Below are positions 51,918 through 63,503 of a stretch of 64,000 nucleotides of DNA, piece by piece (position 1 is the stretch's first letter; each line of letters opens with the position of its first letter). The notes beneath the pieces are model-generated. The model ran no database searches and had not been told where the DNA came from. It saw nothing but the letters and a program-made list of their open reading frames with translations. The position numbers and the translations under genes are program-made. Source of the DNA: Roseibium sp. MMSF_3544 (GTDB lineage Bacteria > Pseudomonadota > Alphaproteobacteria > Rhizobiales > Stappiaceae); the NCBI RefSeq assembly GCF_030732845.1, contig NZ_JASHKA010000015.1, positions 91,525 through 155,524 on the forward strand. The letters run 5' to 3'.

Positions 51918-53015
51918 TCACTGATACTTGTAATCGAGCAGGCGAGCATTCATCTGGCCGTTGTCCGCGTAGGGCATGTATTCATGCATCAAGGTGCGGT
52001 AGGCGAGGAAGCTTTCCGTTATGCGCTTGACCAGTTCATCATCGCTGGCACGAAGGTCCGCGATGACTTCACCCGCTGCATTGCCCATGGCAACGATAAC
52101 TTCATCGGGTAGCTTGCGCACCATGACGTCATGCTCATCGACGAGCTGGGTCAGGGCCTGGGCGTGCTTTGTGTTGTACTCGGTCAGGACGTCGTTATAG
52201 AGGCTGGCGCAGGCCTGCGAGACGGCCGCTTTCAAGTCGTCCGGCAAGTCGTTATAGGCCTCCAGATTGACCGCGCATTCTTCGGCGGAAGACGGCTCGC
52301 CGACGCCAGGCCAGTAGTAGTTCTTGGCGATCTGGTAATAGCCGAGGGCGCTGTCGGTCCAGGGGCCGATGAACTCACCGGCGTCGAGCGCGCCTGACTG
52401 GAGCGCCTGGAACATTGCCGGACCGCTCATGGCCTGAACTGCCATGCCGAGCTTGGAGCACATTTCGGAGGCCAGACCCGTCGACCGGAATTTCAGGCCC
52501 TTAAGGTCATCGACGCTGTTGATCTCGGTGCGGAACCAGCCGGCCCATTGCGGACCGGAATTGCCACACAGGAACGGTTTCAGGTTAAAGCGGGCATAGA
52601 TCTCATCGTAGAGCGCCTGGCCGCCGCCATGGATCAACCAGCCTGCCTGTTCCGGCGCGGTCAGGCCGAAGGGCTGGGATCCGAACAGCAGGATGCCCTT
52701 GGACTTCGAGCCCCAATAGGCCGGTACAGCGTGGTAAAGCTCAGCCGTGCCCTGGCCGACGGCGTCGAAGACACCATTGCCTGGAACGATCTCGCCGGCG
52801 GCGAAAAGCTGGACCTCGATGCGTCCGCCCGAGAGCGCCGTGATGCGGTCGGCCAGCATCTGTGCTGCGACGCCTGGCCCCGGAAGGTTCTTTGGCCAGG
52901 CGGTCACCATGCGCCATTGGCGGATATCCTGGGCGATGGCCGGTGTTGCCAGTGCCGTTGCTGCCGCTGCGGCTGTTCCAGCTGCACCGGCCTTTAGAAA
53001 ATCACGTCTTTTCAT
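51918..53015 (-). CDS. TRAP transporter solute-binding protein (DctP family, TakP-like)
   Basis: 365 residues. Tat-type signal RRDFLKAGAAG (ATG 53015, GGGGAAG upstream; the longer ORF lies outside). The mature part (PKNLPGPGVAAQMLADRI, YHAVPAYWGSK, GGGQALYDEIYARFN, LEAYNDLP) resembles 2-oxoacid-binding TakP proteins rather than C4-dicarboxylate DctP. Forms the transporter with 49438-51488. Confidence 0.88.
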   Translation of the reverse strand: MKRRDFLKAGAAGTAAAAATALATPAIAQDIRQWRMVTAWPKNLPGPGVAAQMLADRITALSGGRIEVQLFAAGEIVPGNGVFDAVGQGTAELYHAVPAYWGSKSKGILLFGSQPFGLTAPEQAGWLIHGGGQALYDEIYARFNLKPFLCGNSGPQWAGWFRTEINSVDDLKGLKFRSTGLASEMCSKLGMAVQAMSGPAMFQALQSGALDAGEFIGPWTDSALGYYQIAKNYYWPGVGEPSSAEECAVNLEAYNDLPDDLKAAVSQACASLYNDVLTEYNTKHAQALTQLVDEHDVMVRKLPDEVIVAMGNAAGEVIADLRASDDELVKRITESFLAYRTLMHEYMPYADNGQMNARLLDYKYQ

Positions 53016-53061
53016 CGATCTTCCCCTCGTTTCAAATGGTGGTCGGAGTGTCCTGCCGTTG

Positions 53062-54738
53062 TCATTGCCGTCCCAGTACTCCCGGCAGGTTGAGCCCCTG
53101 TTCCTTCGCGCAGTCCAGCGCGATCTCGTATCCGGCATCCGCGTGACGCATCACGCCGGTTGCCGGGTCGTTCCAAAGCACGCGCCCGATCCGCCTTTCG
53201 GCGTCGTCCGTGCCGTCGCAGCAAATGACCATGCCGGAATGCTGCGAAAAGCCCATACCGACTCCGCCGCCATGGTGCAGGGACACCCAGGTTGCGCCAG
53301 AGGCGGTATTTAGAAGTGCGTTCAAGAGTGGCCAGTCGGACACAGCGTCCGATCCGTCCTTCATGGCCTCGGTTTCCCGATTAGGCGAGGCCACGGAACC
53401 GGAATCAAGATGATCGCGCCCGATCACGATCGGTGCCTTCAGTTCCCCGTTGCGGACCATTTCATTGAAGGCGAGCCCGAGCCGGTGACGTTGTCCCAGA
53501 CCAACCCAGCAGATCCTTGCCGGCAGGCCCTGGAAGGAAATGCGCTCCCGCGCCATGTCGAGCCAGTTGTGAAGATGCGTATCGTCCGGGATCAGTTCCT
53601 TCACCTTGGCATCGGTCCTGTAGATGTCCTCAGGGTCTCCGGAGAGAGCACACCAGCGGAAGGGGCCGATCCCGCGGCAGAACAGCGGACGGATATAGGC
53701 CGGAACGAAACCTGGGAACGCGAATGCGTTTTCCAATCCTTCTTCAAGCGCCACCTGGCGGATATTGTTGCCGTAGTCCAGCGTGGGCACGCCCTGGTTC
53801 CAGAAATCAACCATCGCTGCGACGTGAACTTTCATTGACGCCCGGGCGGCCTTTTCAACCTCTTTCGGATCGGTTTCCGCCTTTGCCCGCCACTCTGCCA
53901 CTGTCCAGCCTTGCGGAAGATAGCCGTTTACCGGGTCATGTGCGGACGTCTGGTCGGTAACGATGTCGGGCTTGATACCGCGCCGGACGATTTCCGGAAA
54001 CACATCCGCTGCATTGCCGATCAGGGCGACGGACTTTGCCTCTCCCGCCTTCGTCCAGCGATCGATCAGAGCCAATGCTTCGTCGAGGGAATCGGTTTTT
54101 TCGTCGACATAGCGCGTGCGCAAGCGGAAGTCCGCGCTTTTCTCATCGCATTCAACGGCGAGACAACAAGCACCTGCCATGACCGCGGCGAGCGGCTGTG
54201 CACCGCCCATGCCGCCAAGGCCACCTGTGAGGATCCAGCGGCCTTTCAGGTCGCCACCATAGTGCTGGCGCCCGGCTTCCATGAAGGTTTCATAGGTGCC
54301 CTGGACGATGCCCTGCGTGCCGATATAGATCCACGACCCGGCCGTCATCTGGCCGTACATGGCGAGGCCCTTCTTGTCGAGTTCGTGGAAATGATCCCAA
54401 TTCGCCCAGTTCGGGACGAGGTTCGAATTGGCGATCAGAACGCGCGGGGCATCCTTGTGGGTCCTGAAGACCCCGACCGGTTTGCCGGATTGCACGAGCA
54501 GAGTTTCGTCTTCCTCGAGCTGCTTGAGGCTGGAAACGATGCGATCGAAATCGTCCCAGGTGCGAGCTGCCCGGCCGATCCCGCCATAAACCACAAGCTC
54601 ATGCGGGTTTTCCGCGACGTCCGGATGGAGATTGTTCATCATCATGCGCAGCGGTGCCTCGGTCAGCCACGACTTTGCGTTCAGCTCCGTACCGGTTGGC
54701 GGATAGACGTCGCGGGCGTTGTGGCGGCGGTCAGTCAT
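53062..54738 (-). CDS. hutU: urocanate hydratase
   Basis: 558 residues. Second step of histidine degradation: urocanate to imidazolonepropionate with tightly bound NAD+. Motifs: [24 protein letters not shown] and the [12 protein letters not shown] and [17 protein letters not shown] region. ATG 54738 overlaps the hutG stop by 8 bp; the longer ORF start at 54786 is inside hutG. Last gene of hutI-hutH-hutG-hutU. Confidence 0.97.
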   Translation of the reverse strand: MTDRRHNARDVYPPTGTELNAKSWLTEAPLRMMMNNLHPDVAENPHELVVYGGIGRAARTWDDFDRIVSSLKQLEEDETLLVQSGKPVGVFRTHKDAPRVLIANSNLVPNWANWDHFHELDKKGLAMYGQMTAGSWIYIGTQGIVQGTYETFMEAGRQHYGGDLKGRWILTGGLGGMGGAQPLAAVMAGACCLAVECDEKSADFRLRTRYVDEKTDSLDEALALIDRWTKAGEAKSVALIGNAADVFPEIVRRGIKPDIVTDQTSAHDPVNGYLPQGWTVAEWRAKAETDPKEVEKAARASMKVHVAAMVDFWNQGVPTLDYGNNIRQVALEEGLENAFAFPGFVPAYIRPLFCRGIGPFRWCALSGDPEDIYRTDAKVKELIPDDTHLHNWLDMARERISFQGLPARICWVGLGQRHRLGLAFNEMVRNGELKAPIVIGRDHLDSGSVASPNRETEAMKDGSDAVSDWPLLNALLNTASGATWVSLHHGGGVGMGFSQHSGMVICCDGTDDAERRIGRVLWNDPATGVMRHADAGYEIALDCAKEQGLNLPGVLGRQ

Positions 54739-55564
54739 GATGCGCTCCCTCAAAAGTCTGATTTTGTTCGGCAAGTGCCGGAGCAAGGGCCTCTAGTGCG
54801 ATCAGGATGTCTCTTAGATGCACGCGAAGGCGCTCCGCCTTTTCTTCGTCGTAGTCGAACGGCAGGTCCTCGCTCGCGAGATGTGTCTGCTGTGCGAGTT
54901 CCATCTGAACGGCATGAAAACCCGCGCCAGGGCGGCCATAGTGACGCGTTGTCCAGCCACCCTTGAAACGGCCGTTGAGAACGGCGGTATAGCCATTGGC
55001 TCTTTTCGTCCGGTCGAAAACGGCTGCTTCCACGTCCGGGGCGCAGGTGGCGCCATTGTTCGTACCGGTGTTGAAATCCGGCAAGACACCGTCAAAGAGG
55101 AAGGGAACCACTGAACGGATTGAATGGCAGTCATACAGAATCGCGACACCGTGTTCTGCCCTGACCCTCATCAATTCCGCCTCCAAAGCGGCATGATAGG
55201 GTGCATGCCAGGCAAGACGCCTTGCTTCGATTTCGGCGCTGTCCGGTTCGCCGCCGTCCTGATAAATCGGCCTGCCGTCGAAGTCAGTCGTTGGGCACAA
55301 GGTGGTGGTGTTCTGGCCGGGATAGAGGCTTACGCCTTCCGGATCACGGTTCGCATCGATGACGTAGCGATGGAAGTTTGCGCGGACCATGGTCGCACCG
55401 GGCAGAAGGCCGGTGTAAAGCCTGTCGACATGCCAGTCGGTATCGGCGCGTTTTTGCCCGCGCGCATTGAGGCTGCTCCAGATCGAATCAGGAACAAACG
55501 TGCCCGAATGCGGCACACCGAGAACGACAGGGCCGTTGCCCCTGATGACGTCAACCGGCTGCAT
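54731..55564 (-). CDS. hutG: N-formylglutamate deformylase
   Basis: 277 residues, FGase fold: [23 protein letters not shown], and [16 protein letters not shown] with metal-binding residues, then [15 protein letters not shown]. Hydrolyses N-formyl-glutamate produced by the HutF branch, consistent with hutF in this locus and no formiminoglutamase. Overlaps hutU and hutH. Confidence 0.93.
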   Translation of the reverse strand: MQPVDVIRGNGPVVLGVPHSGTFVPDSIWSSLNARGQKRADTDWHVDRLYTGLLPGATMVRANFHRYVIDANRDPEGVSLYPGQNTTTLCPTTDFDGRPIYQDGGEPDSAEIEARRLAWHAPYHAALEAELMRVRAEHGVAILYDCHSIRSVVPFLFDGVLPDFNTGTNNGATCAPDVEAAVFDRTKRANGYTAVLNGRFKGGWTTRHYGRPGAGFHAVQMELAQQTHLASEDLPFDYDEEKAERLRVHLRDILIALEALAPALAEQNQTFEGAHHD

Positions 55565-57107
55565 ACGCCGCTCCCAGCTTGATCATGTGATCGCCGGAGA
55601 GAACCGACACCAGAATCCTGGAGCGGACGAGTTCTGCCGCCTTGTCCAGGTCGGGCGCCAGATAACGATCTTCCTCAAGGGCAGGGACGTCAGCACGCAG
55701 TCTGTCGATAACGGACTGAAGGGCCGGACTTGTCGTCAGCGGCGCCCTGTGTTCGATGCCCTCGACCGCGCACAGAAGTTCCACGCCCAGAATGTGGGAA
55801 AGATTGGCGTTCATGCGGCCGAGGCGCCGTGCGCCATGGGCCGCCATGGAAACATGATCCTCCTGGTTGGCACTGGTCGGCGTGGAGTCGGTCGAGCAGG
55901 GATTGGCGAGGTGCTTGTTCTCGCTCATCAGGGCGGCGGTCGTGACCTCTGCGATCATCATGCCGGAATTCAGTCCCGGATCCTTGGCGAGGAACGGCGG
56001 CAGATCGAAAGAAAGGGTCGGGTCGACCATCAGGGCGATCCGGCGCTGCGAGATCGCGCCAAGTTCTGCCACCGCGAGTGCAATCTGGTCGGCGGCAAAA
56101 GCAACGGGTTCTGCATGAAAGTTGCCGCCCGACACGATCCTGTCGGCATCAATCAGGACGAGAGGATTGTCGGTCGCGGCATTTGCTTCGATTTCAAGAG
56201 TGGTTGCGGCCATGCGCATCAGGTCGACACAGGCACCGGCCACTTGCGGCTGACACCTGATGCAGTAGGGGTCCTGAACGCGTGTGTCGCCCTCCCGGTG
56301 ACTTTCCCTGATCTCGGACCCGGTCATAATTTCCCGCATGGTCCGTGCGACCTCGATCTGGCCGCGGTGACCGCGCAGTTCGTGAATGCCTGCGAGAAGC
56401 GGTGCCGTCGAGCCCATGATGGCATCGGTGGACAGGCTTGCCGTGACAAGCGTTGCTTCGGCCAGCCGCCAGGCATCGAAGAGGCCGACAAGGGCGCAGG
56501 CGGTTGAGAACTGGGTGCCGTTGATGAGGCCGAGACCTTCCTTCGGACCTAGCACGACCGGGTGAAGACCTGCCTTTGAGAGGGCCGTACCACCGGGCAT
56601 CCGCTCGCCATTCAAGACGGCTTCGCCTTCGCCGATCAGAACGGCCGTCATGTGCGCAAGAGGGGCCAGATCACCGGAGGCCCCGACCGAACCTTGCGAA
56701 GGGATGACCGGCGTAACGCCACGCTCAAGACAGTCCTCGATGAGTTGGAGAACGTCGAAACGAACACCGGAGGCGCCGCGACCTAGAGATAACAGTTTCA
56801 GAACCATCATCAGCCGCGTCGTTGTGCGGTCGAGAGCTTCGCCGACACCGCAGCAGTGAGACAGGATCAGGTTGCGCTGGAGTGTCTCCGTGTCTTCGGC
56901 GGCGATCTTGACGCTGGCGAGTTTGCCAAAGCCGGTGTTCACGCCGTAAACGGCTTCGGCACCGCGCGCTGCAGTTGCCACACGCTCGGAAGCCTGACGA
57001 ATCGCGGTCTCTGAAGCCCTGTCGATACGGACCGGGAGTTCGTCCCGGTAGATACGTTCCAGGTCAGCGAGGGTAACGGAACCGGGTTGCAGGGTGAGGG
57101 CGCTCAT
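55551..57107 (-). CDS. hutH: histidine ammonia-lyase
   Basis: 518 residues. The MIO triad Ala-Ser-Gly lies in [14 protein letters not shown]; the active-site Tyr is in [12 protein letters not shown]. Converts histidine to urocanate. ATG 57107 overlaps the hutI stop (ATGA); the ORF extending to 57365 is inside hutI. Confidence 0.97.
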   Translation of the reverse strand: MSALTLQPGSVTLADLERIYRDELPVRIDRASETAIRQASERVATAARGAEAVYGVNTGFGKLASVKIAAEDTETLQRNLILSHCCGVGEALDRTTTRLMMVLKLLSLGRGASGVRFDVLQLIEDCLERGVTPVIPSQGSVGASGDLAPLAHMTAVLIGEGEAVLNGERMPGGTALSKAGLHPVVLGPKEGLGLINGTQFSTACALVGLFDAWRLAEATLVTASLSTDAIMGSTAPLLAGIHELRGHRGQIEVARTMREIMTGSEIRESHREGDTRVQDPYCIRCQPQVAGACVDLMRMAATTLEIEANAATDNPLVLIDADRIVSGGNFHAEPVAFAADQIALAVAELGAISQRRIALMVDPTLSFDLPPFLAKDPGLNSGMMIAEVTTAALMSENKHLANPCSTDSTPTSANQEDHVSMAAHGARRLGRMNANLSHILGVELLCAVEGIEHRAPLTTSPALQSVIDRLRADVPALEEDRYLAPDLDKAAELVRSRILVSVLSGDHMIKLGAAYAAG

Positions 57108-58309
57108 TGGCAGCCTCCGAAAATGCGTTTTTCCAGGGAATTGAACCCGATTCGGTAGCTGAGCTCGGCGGGGTGCCTGACGTTCCAGACGGCAAGGTCC
57201 GCACGCATTCCTTCCTCGAGCGTACCCCGGTCTTCCAATCCCAGCGCTCTGGCAGCTTCCCTGGTGACGCCGGCCAGGGCTTCTTCGGGCGTCATGCGGA
57301 ACAGCGTGCAACCCATGTTCATAGTGAGAAGCAGCGAGGCAAGGGGGGAGGAACCGGGATTGCAATCAGTGGCAAGAGCTATCGGGACCCGATGCCGGCG
57401 CAGAAGATCGACGGGTGGGAGTTGTGTCTCGCGCAGCGTGTAAAACGCACCGGGCAGCAGGACAGCGACGCTGCTGCTTTCCGCAAGTGCTTTCACACCG
57501 GTCTCGTCCAGATATTCAAGATGGTCGGCTGACAAGGCGCCATACGAAGCGGCCAGCGCCGTGCCACCAAGATTGGACAGCTGCTCGGCATGAAGCTTCA
57601 CTGGAAGACCCAGCTGATTTGCCTTGTCGAAAACACGTGCAATCTGTTCGGGCGAAAAGGCAATTCCTTCGCAAAATCCATCGACAGCATCGACAAGGCC
57701 TTCCGCATGAGCCGCTTCCAGTGCAGGCAAGCAGATGTCTTGAAGATAAGCGTCCGGGCGATCTTTATATTCCGGGGGGACGGCATGCGCACCGAGGAAA
57801 CTGGTGCAGACCTGAACGGGACGGACGTCCCCGATTTTTCGCGCGGTGCGCAGCATGCGCAACTCGGTTTCCAGATCGAGACCGTAACCTGACTTGATTT
57901 CAAGTGTGGAGACGCCTTCCGCGATCAGGGCGTCAACCCGGGAAAGCGCTGCAGCAAGGAGTTCCTCTTCACTGGCTGCGCGGGTCGCCCTCACTGTAGA
58001 GACGATGCCGCCACCGGCCCTTGCGACCTCTTCATAGGTTGCGCCTTCAAGCCGCATCTCGAATTCTCGGGCCCGGTCACCACCGAAAACAACATGGGTA
58101 TGACAGTCGATCAGCGCAGGCGTCACAAGGCGGCCGCCAAGGTCTTCACGGGTCCAGTTCGCGAAATGCGCCGGCAGATCTTCGCCCTTGCCGACCCACG
58201 CGATTCGGTCGCCGTCCAGTGCCAGCGCGCCATCCTCAACCAAGCCGTAAGGCACATGTTCGCCGGCAAAGGTTGCCAGGTCGGCATTGGTCAGAATGTG
58301 CTGGGACAA
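57104..58309 (-). CDS. hutI: imidazolonepropionase
   Basis: 401 residues, metal-dependent amidohydrolase: [12 protein letters not shown] (zinc), [26 protein letters not shown] and ATDCNPGSS. Hydrolyses imidazolonepropionate to N-formiminoglutamate. The start is TTG 58309 (GGAG upstream). First gene of the leftward operon, divergent from hutF. Confidence 0.96.
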   Translation of the reverse strand: MSQHILTNADLATFAGEHVPYGLVEDGALALDGDRIAWVGKGEDLPAHFANWTREDLGGRLVTPALIDCHTHVVFGGDRAREFEMRLEGATYEEVARAGGGIVSTVRATRAASEEELLAAALSRVDALIAEGVSTLEIKSGYGLDLETELRMLRTARKIGDVRPVQVCTSFLGAHAVPPEYKDRPDAYLQDICLPALEAAHAEGLVDAVDGFCEGIAFSPEQIARVFDKANQLGLPVKLHAEQLSNLGGTALAASYGALSADHLEYLDETGVKALAESSSVAVLLPGAFYTLRETQLPPVDLLRRHRVPIALATDCNPGSSPLASLLLTMNMGCTLFRMTPEEALAGVTREAARALGLEDRGTLEEGMRADLAVWNVRHPAELSYRIGFNSLEKRIFGGCQ

Positions 58310-58346
58310 GGACCATCTCCGGCTTGATTAGATTGCGTTATAAGAT

Positions 58347-58364
58347 AATATGCATGCACATATT
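58347..58364. promoter_or_regulatory. candidate HutC operator
   Basis: Inverted repeat AATATG-N6-CATATT in the 78-bp gap between divergent hutI and hutF, near the likely promoters. GntR/HutC repressors bind such A+T-rich palindromes; hutC itself lies downstream of hutF. Confidence 0.6.
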
Positions 58365-58387
58365 AACGTGTCAATGAAGGAAACGGC

Positions 58388-59767
58388 ATGTCGATGGTCG
58401 CCGGAGCAACGATTTTTGCAGAGCAGGCGCTTCTGCCCGCTGGCTGGGCTAAAAACGTCGCCGTAACTATTGCCGAAGATGGCCGAATTTCCAGCGTCGA
58501 CCGCGATTGCACACCGAGCGGAAACCGCGTCGGCATTCTCTTGCCCGCTCCGGTGAACCTGCACAGCCATGCGTTTCAGCGCGCAATGGCAGGTATGAGC
58601 GAAAAGCGGGGGAGCGAGGCGCGTGACAGTTTCTGGACCTGGCGCCAGATCATGTTCCGCTTCCTGGATGCGCTGAGCCCGGAAGATGTCGAAGCAATTG
58701 CCGCATTCGTGCAAATGGAAATGCTGGAGGCCGGTTACGCGGCCGTCGGTGAATTCCACTACCTTCATCACCAACCAGAAGGAACGCCATACCGGAACCT
58801 CGCCGAGCTGTCGGAACGGATCATTGCTGCAGCGTTTGAGACCGGTATCGGATTGACCCATCTTCCGGTGTTCTATCAGTTCGGCGGATGCGACAAGCGC
58901 CCGCTTGCACCGGGACAGATCCGCTTCGGCAATGATTTCGATCGCTTTGCACAACTGCACGAGTTGGCGGCGAAAGCGATAAACGCCCTGCCGGACGATG
59001 CGGTTCTTGGGGTGGCGCCGCATTCTCTTCGAGCCGTCGACGAGGACGGGCTTTCAATGGCGGTATCCCTGGCAGGCGAAAAACCACTGCACCTGCACCT
59101 GGCGGAACAGGTTGCGGAAGTCGAGGAGGTTCAGGCGGCACAGGGCTTACGGCCTGTGGAGTGGCTGCTCGACAATCAGGCGGTTGGCAAGAATTGGTGC
59201 CTGATCCACGCGACGCAGATGACCGCAGAAGAAACAATCGGGCTGGCCCGAACCGGCGCTGTTGCCGGCCTGTGTCCGATCACCGAATCAAGCCTCGGTG
59301 ACGGGATCTTCGACGGTGTGCGTTTTCTCGACCATGGCGGGCGGTTCGGCGTCGGTTCGGATTCGAACATTCGTATTTCGCTGTCGGAGGAGCTCAGAAC
59401 GCTGGAATATTCGCAGCGACTTCGGGACAGGAGCCGGGCAAGTGTTGCCACGACTGAGAAATCAACGGGCCGGGTTCTGTTTGAGGGTGCGGTTGCCGGC
59501 GGCGCGCAAGCCGCGGGCCGGTCGTCCGGAGCGTTAGCGGCAGGCTGCTTTGCCGATCTGCTTGCGCTCGACGAAACCGCCATCGATCTGGAGGGGCGGG
59601 AAGGTGACGAGATCCTGGACAGCTACATCTTTGCCGGCGATGACCGGATGGTGAGGGACGTCTGGTCCGCCGGACGGCATGTTGTCGTGCACGGAAAACA
59701 TGTAAAAGGCGATGCAATCCGGGCACGCTACCGGGCTGCCATGAAATCGCTGCGCGCCAGACTGTAA
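58388..59767 (+). CDS. hutF: formimidoylglutamate deiminase
   Basis: 459 residues, amidohydrolase: NLHSHAFQRAMAG (zinc His pair), GEFHYLHH, HLHLAEQ and GSDSNIRIS. Deiminates N-formiminoglutamate to N-formylglutamate, which HutG then hydrolyses (the five-step route). ATG 58388 shortly after GAAGGAAAC. Confidence 0.96.
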   Translation: MSMVAGATIFAEQALLPAGWAKNVAVTIAEDGRISSVDRDCTPSGNRVGILLPAPVNLHSHAFQRAMAGMSEKRGSEARDSFWTWRQIMFRFLDALSPEDVEAIAAFVQMEMLEAGYAAVGEFHYLHHQPEGTPYRNLAELSERIIAAAFETGIGLTHLPVFYQFGGCDKRPLAPGQIRFGNDFDRFAQLHELAAKAINALPDDAVLGVAPHSLRAVDEDGLSMAVSLAGEKPLHLHLAEQVAEVEEVQAAQGLRPVEWLLDNQAVGKNWCLIHATQMTAEETIGLARTGAVAGLCPITESSLGDGIFDGVRFLDHGGRFGVGSDSNIRISLSEELRTLEYSQRLRDRSRASVATTEKSTGRVLFEGAVAGGAQAAGRSSGALAAGCFADLLALDETAIDLEGREGDEILDSYIFAGDDRMVRDVWSAGRHVVVHGKHVKGDAIRARYRAAMKSLRARL

Positions 59768-59776
59768 GGGGACCAC

Positions 59777-60478
59777 GTGACGCTGACGGACACAAATTCC
59801 TGGACGGGTATCCGCGAAGTGCTGCTGCGCCGGATCCATGACCGGATCTGGCAGCCAGGAGAGCAGATTCCGCACGAAGCGGACCTGGCGGAAGAGTTCG
59901 GCTGCGCGCGGACAACCGTCAACCGGGCGCTGCGGGATCTGGCCGACAGCGGCCTTGTCGTCCGCAAGCGCAAGGCCGGGACGCGGGTTGCGGTCAACCC
60001 GCCCCAACGTGCGACGCTCACCATTCCGATCATCCGGGAAGAGGTGGAGTCGATTGGCGGCTCATACCGGCATTCGGTATTGGAACGCGACCTGCGGCCA
60101 TTGCCGGCGATGTTGCATGGCGCCTTTCAGGTGTCGCTCGGCGAAGACGTACTCTTTCTGAAGACGCTTCATTTTTCCAATGAGCGCCCCTACGCATTTG
60201 AAGAGCGTTATATCAATCTCGAAGCAGCGCCGGCTGCGCGAGACCTGTCATTCAAGGAGGTCAGTGCCAATGAATGGCTGGTGCACAACGCGCCCTACAG
60301 CCATGGCGACCTTTCCTTCTTTGCAGTCAACGCCGACGACAAGCTGTCAGGGAAACTGGATGCAGCGACCGGAACGGCGCTCTTTGCAATGGAACGCATC
60401 ACCTGGGCAGGCGATTTGCCAATCACGCACGTCCGTCTGATCTTCGCGCCCGGCTACAGGATGCGCACGGAGATCTGA
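59777..60478 (+). CDS. hutC: histidine utilisation repressor (GntR/HutC family)
   Basis: 233 residues. wHTH (EADLAEEFGCARTTVNRALRDLADSGLVVRKRKAGTRV, ~30-65) and a UTRA ligand domain (ITHVRLIFAPGYRMRTEI C-term). GTG 59777 with AAGGGGA upstream, 9 bp after hutF. Urocanate is the usual inducer. Controls the divergent hut genes. Confidence 0.95.
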   Translation: MTLTDTNSWTGIREVLLRRIHDRIWQPGEQIPHEADLAEEFGCARTTVNRALRDLADSGLVVRKRKAGTRVAVNPPQRATLTIPIIREEVESIGGSYRHSVLERDLRPLPAMLHGAFQVSLGEDVLFLKTLHFSNERPYAFEERYINLEAAPAARDLSFKEVSANEWLVHNAPYSHGDLSFFAVNADDKLSGKLDAATGTALFAMERITWAGDLPITHVRLIFAPGYRMRTEI

Positions 60479-60512
60479 TACGGACCGCCTGCGCGGCAAG
60501 TCTCAGCCAACG

Positions 60513-61055
60513 TCAGGAAGTTCCGCCGACCGACCTGATGCCGGCGATCATTTCCGGCGCGTCCCAGACGCGTTCGCCGATTGCACCCAGGGCAACCTTG
60601 CCATTGGTGTCGACGATGTATGTCACCGGCAGGCCGTGCAGGAACCACTTGGCCGGCATCTCCTTGTCGTTGTCGAGGAGAATCGACATGCCTTCGTGCT
60701 CGATTTCGTCCAGGAAGGCCTGGATCTTGTCCTGCCGGTCGCCGACATTGACAGCAAGAACCGCGTAGTCGTCGGTGCCAAGTTCGCGTCCGAGCCGGGC
60801 CAGTGTCGGCATTTCCTTGCGGCAAGGTGGACACCAGGTCGCCCAAAAGGAAACGACCACCGTCTTGCCCTGGTAATCCTGCAGTTGATGAACCTTGCCG
60901 GCCAGGTCCGGAATGTTGAGTTCGGCATTGACCTTGAAGGCCGGTTCGGCAAGACCGAGACTGCGGAAATCGACTTCCTGTGAAAACGCGGGCGTCGCTG
61001 AGGCCGCAAGAGCAGCGCTTCCTACCAGCATTTCCCGACGGCTCAACTTGATCAT
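60513..61055 (-). CDS. TlpA-like thiol-disulfide oxidoreductase
   Basis: 180 residues. Signal (MLVGSAALAASATPAFSQ), redoxin domain with WATWCPPCRKEMPTL and cis-Pro segment GLPVTYIVD. Periplasmic thioredoxin-like reductant, such as used for cytochrome c maturation or metal-protein assembly. ATG 61055 preferred. Converges on hutC; unrelated to its neighbours. Confidence 0.9.
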   Translation of the reverse strand: MIKLSRREMLVGSAALAASATPAFSQEVDFRSLGLAEPAFKVNAELNIPDLAGKVHQLQDYQGKTVVVSFWATWCPPCRKEMPTLARLGRELGTDDYAVLAVNVGDRQDKIQAFLDEIEHEGMSILLDNDKEMPAKWFLHGLPVTYIVDTNGKVALGAIGERVWDAPEMIAGIRSVGGTS

Positions 61056-61229
61056 GTCAGCACCCTGCACCTGTCATCCTGTCACAAGGGAGGCGGAAAG
61101 GCGCAAAGCCGTATTGCCTCCGGTGCTTCACAGGTAATCGGTTCCGGACCGATCTCAACTACACGGATTTTCAAATTCAGGCGATGAGCAGACGGGTGCG
61201 TGACCTTCCTTCAGAGTTTCCAACAATCG

Positions 61230-62729
61230 CTAACCTTTGGAGGCTCTTGCAGAGGCGTCATCTACGCCGCCGACATAGACTGCCAAAGTCTTGGCTACAC
61301 CAGACTTTTGCAGCATTTGCGCCGCCGTTCTGAATTCCCTGACAAAAACCGGATCGGAACTGAGCGGGCCGAACAGGTCGGGAATGTGCATATCTCCTTT
61401 TTGGGCAAAGACGCTGTCCGCCCAGGCTTTCAGGACCTCGGCCTTCTCATCCTCCAGTGCGAGTTTGCGCCCGTCTTCGTCTTCGCCAAAACAGAAACGG
61501 CACCAAAGCGCGGTCTCCAGGGCAAGGCCGGTGATCGGCAGGCCGCGATCGAGACGATCCTGGATGGTTGGCAGGATGAATTTTGGCTGGCGGTTCGACC
61601 CGTCGAGACAAAGGCGTGAAATCGTATCGCCGACCGCTCCGTTGGAGAAACGCTTCAGAACCGTATCCAGATAAGCTTCGAAACTGACATCCGGGATTTC
61701 CGGTACGGTTGGAAGAATCTCTTCGGTTTCAAGTTTTGCCAGGTAATTGCGGATCAGCGGATCGGCCATGGCATCATGTGCGAAATGGTGGCCCAGCAAC
61801 GCTCCGGGATAGGCGATCGCGGCATGGCCGCCATTCAGGATGCGCAGTTTCATTAGTTCGTAGGGGGCAACGTCGGCGACGAACTCAACACCGACCTTTT
61901 CAAGTGCGGGACGGCCTGCGGGAAACTTGTCTTCAAGCACCCATTGCCGGAAAGGTTCGCAGACAACCGGGGCAGCGTCTTCCAGTCCGAAGGTTTCTTC
62001 GACAAGCGCGCGTTCGCGATCACCCGTTGCCGGTGTAATGCAATCCACCATGCCGTTCGGAAAGGCAACATTGGCAACGATCCAGTCGGCAGCCTCGTCG
62101 GACATAGCGCGTGCGTAGCCGACAACCGCCTGTTTGGCGATGTGGCCGTTTTCAGGAAGATTGTCACAAGACATGACGGTGAATGGCATCAAGCCGAGCG
62201 CCCTCCTTCTAACAAGTGCAGAAACAAGCACACCGAAGACTGTTTTGGGAGAGTCAGGGTTTTCAAGATCCGCCAGGATCTCCGGATTCGATACGTCAAA
62301 ACCACCGGAATTCGGGTCGACGAAGTAACCGCCTTCCGTGATTGTCAGCGACACGATCCTGATATCCGGCTGGCACAGACGCTTAACCAAGATCCCCGGG
62401 TCGATCTCGACAAAGTCGATCATTGAACCGCAGATATGCGCATTCAGGCCATCCGGGTCGAGTTCAACGACCGTGGTGAGCCAGTCCTGCTCGCTCAGGC
62501 GTTCGCGCATGGCCTCGTCGTAGGGCATCAGGCCAGCGCCCACGATCGCCCAATCATACCCCTCGCCAGCTTCAAACAGTCTGTTCAGGTAAACAGCCTG
62601 GTGTGCGCGATGAAAGTTTCCGACACCGATGTGAAGGATGCCGGGCGACAGCTTTGCCCGGTCAAAGGCCGGCCTCGCGATTGAAGCGGGGAGGGAAGAG
62701 AGCGCAGTCATATCCAGTTTTTGTGGCAT
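61230..62729 (-). CDS. mannitol 2-dehydrogenase (polyol-specific long-chain type)
   Basis: 499 residues. Family pattern KLRILNGGHAAIAYPGALLG contains K-x4-N-G-x-H; the N-terminal Rossmann start ILHIGVGNFHRAHQAVYLNR is visible. Oxidises mannitol (or arabinitol) to fructose (or xylulose) with NAD. Three bases after the SDR gene, in the order ABC ATPase, SDR, this gene, as in smo/mtl polyol operons. Confidence 0.93.
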   Translation of the reverse strand: MPQKLDMTALSSLPASIARPAFDRAKLSPGILHIGVGNFHRAHQAVYLNRLFEAGEGYDWAIVGAGLMPYDEAMRERLSEQDWLTTVVELDPDGLNAHICGSMIDFVEIDPGILVKRLCQPDIRIVSLTITEGGYFVDPNSGGFDVSNPEILADLENPDSPKTVFGVLVSALVRRRALGLMPFTVMSCDNLPENGHIAKQAVVGYARAMSDEAADWIVANVAFPNGMVDCITPATGDRERALVEETFGLEDAAPVVCEPFRQWVLEDKFPAGRPALEKVGVEFVADVAPYELMKLRILNGGHAAIAYPGALLGHHFAHDAMADPLIRNYLAKLETEEILPTVPEIPDVSFEAYLDTVLKRFSNGAVGDTISRLCLDGSNRQPKFILPTIQDRLDRGLPITGLALETALWCRFCFGEDEDGRKLALEDEKAEVLKAWADSVFAQKGDMHIPDLFGPLSSDPVFVREFRTAAQMLQKSGVAKTLAVYVGGVDDASARASKG

Positions 62730-62732
62730 TGG

Positions 62733-63502
62733 TCAGCTCATCCAGTTACCGCCGTCGACATTGTAGGTCTGGGCCACGACGTAGTCGGCATCAGCGGACG
62801 CGAGGAAGACGGCCATTCCGGTGAGATCTTCCGCGGTCCCCATGCGTCCGTAAGGCACCGCTTTTCCAACTGCAGCCTTCTTCTCACCCGGTTGAAGCCC
62901 CTCGTAGCGGGCAAAGAGTGCGTCGACCCCATCCCAGTGTTCGCCGTCCACGACGCCCGGTGCGATGGCATTGACATTGATACCGTGCCGAATGAGGTCG
63001 AGGCCCGCGGATTGGGTCAGGCTGATAATGGCGGCCTTGGTTGCACAATAGACACCGACCAGAGCTTCGCCCCTGCGCCCTGCCTGGCTTGCCATGTTGA
63101 TGATCTTGCCGCCGCTGCCGCGCCTGATCATGGATTTTGCCGCGGCCTGCAGCATGAAAAGAGAGCCGGCGACGTTGATGTCGAAGAGACGCTGGAAGCT
63201 GTCCCGGGTAATTTCAACGATCGGGGCAAGGTCGAAAAGGGCGGCGTTGTTGATCAGGATATCGATGCCACCGGTCCTGCTTTCGACTGCTGCGACGGCT
63301 GCATCGATCGAGTTCTGGCTCGTCACATCGAGATCCAGGGCATACGCCGAGGGGCCAATTTCAGCTGCGGTCGCCTCTGCCCTTTCAAGGTCAATGTCGG
63401 CGATGGCAACGGTCGCACCCTCTTGTACATAGCGTTCGGCGAAGGTCTTGCCGATGCCGCGCGCAGATCCCGTTATGAGAGCCGATTTTCCTTCAAGCCG
63501 CA

Positions 63503-63503
<1 letters not shown>
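62733..63503 (-). CDS. short-chain polyol dehydrogenase (sorbitol/L-iditol type)
   Basis: 256 residues, SDR fold: ITGSARGIGKTFAERYVQEG (cofactor), NNAALFD, and VYCATKAAIISL with catalytic Tyr/Lys. Resembles SmoS/PolS sorbitol dehydrogenases by length and context. Overlaps the upstream ATPase stop by 1 bp. Confidence 0.9.
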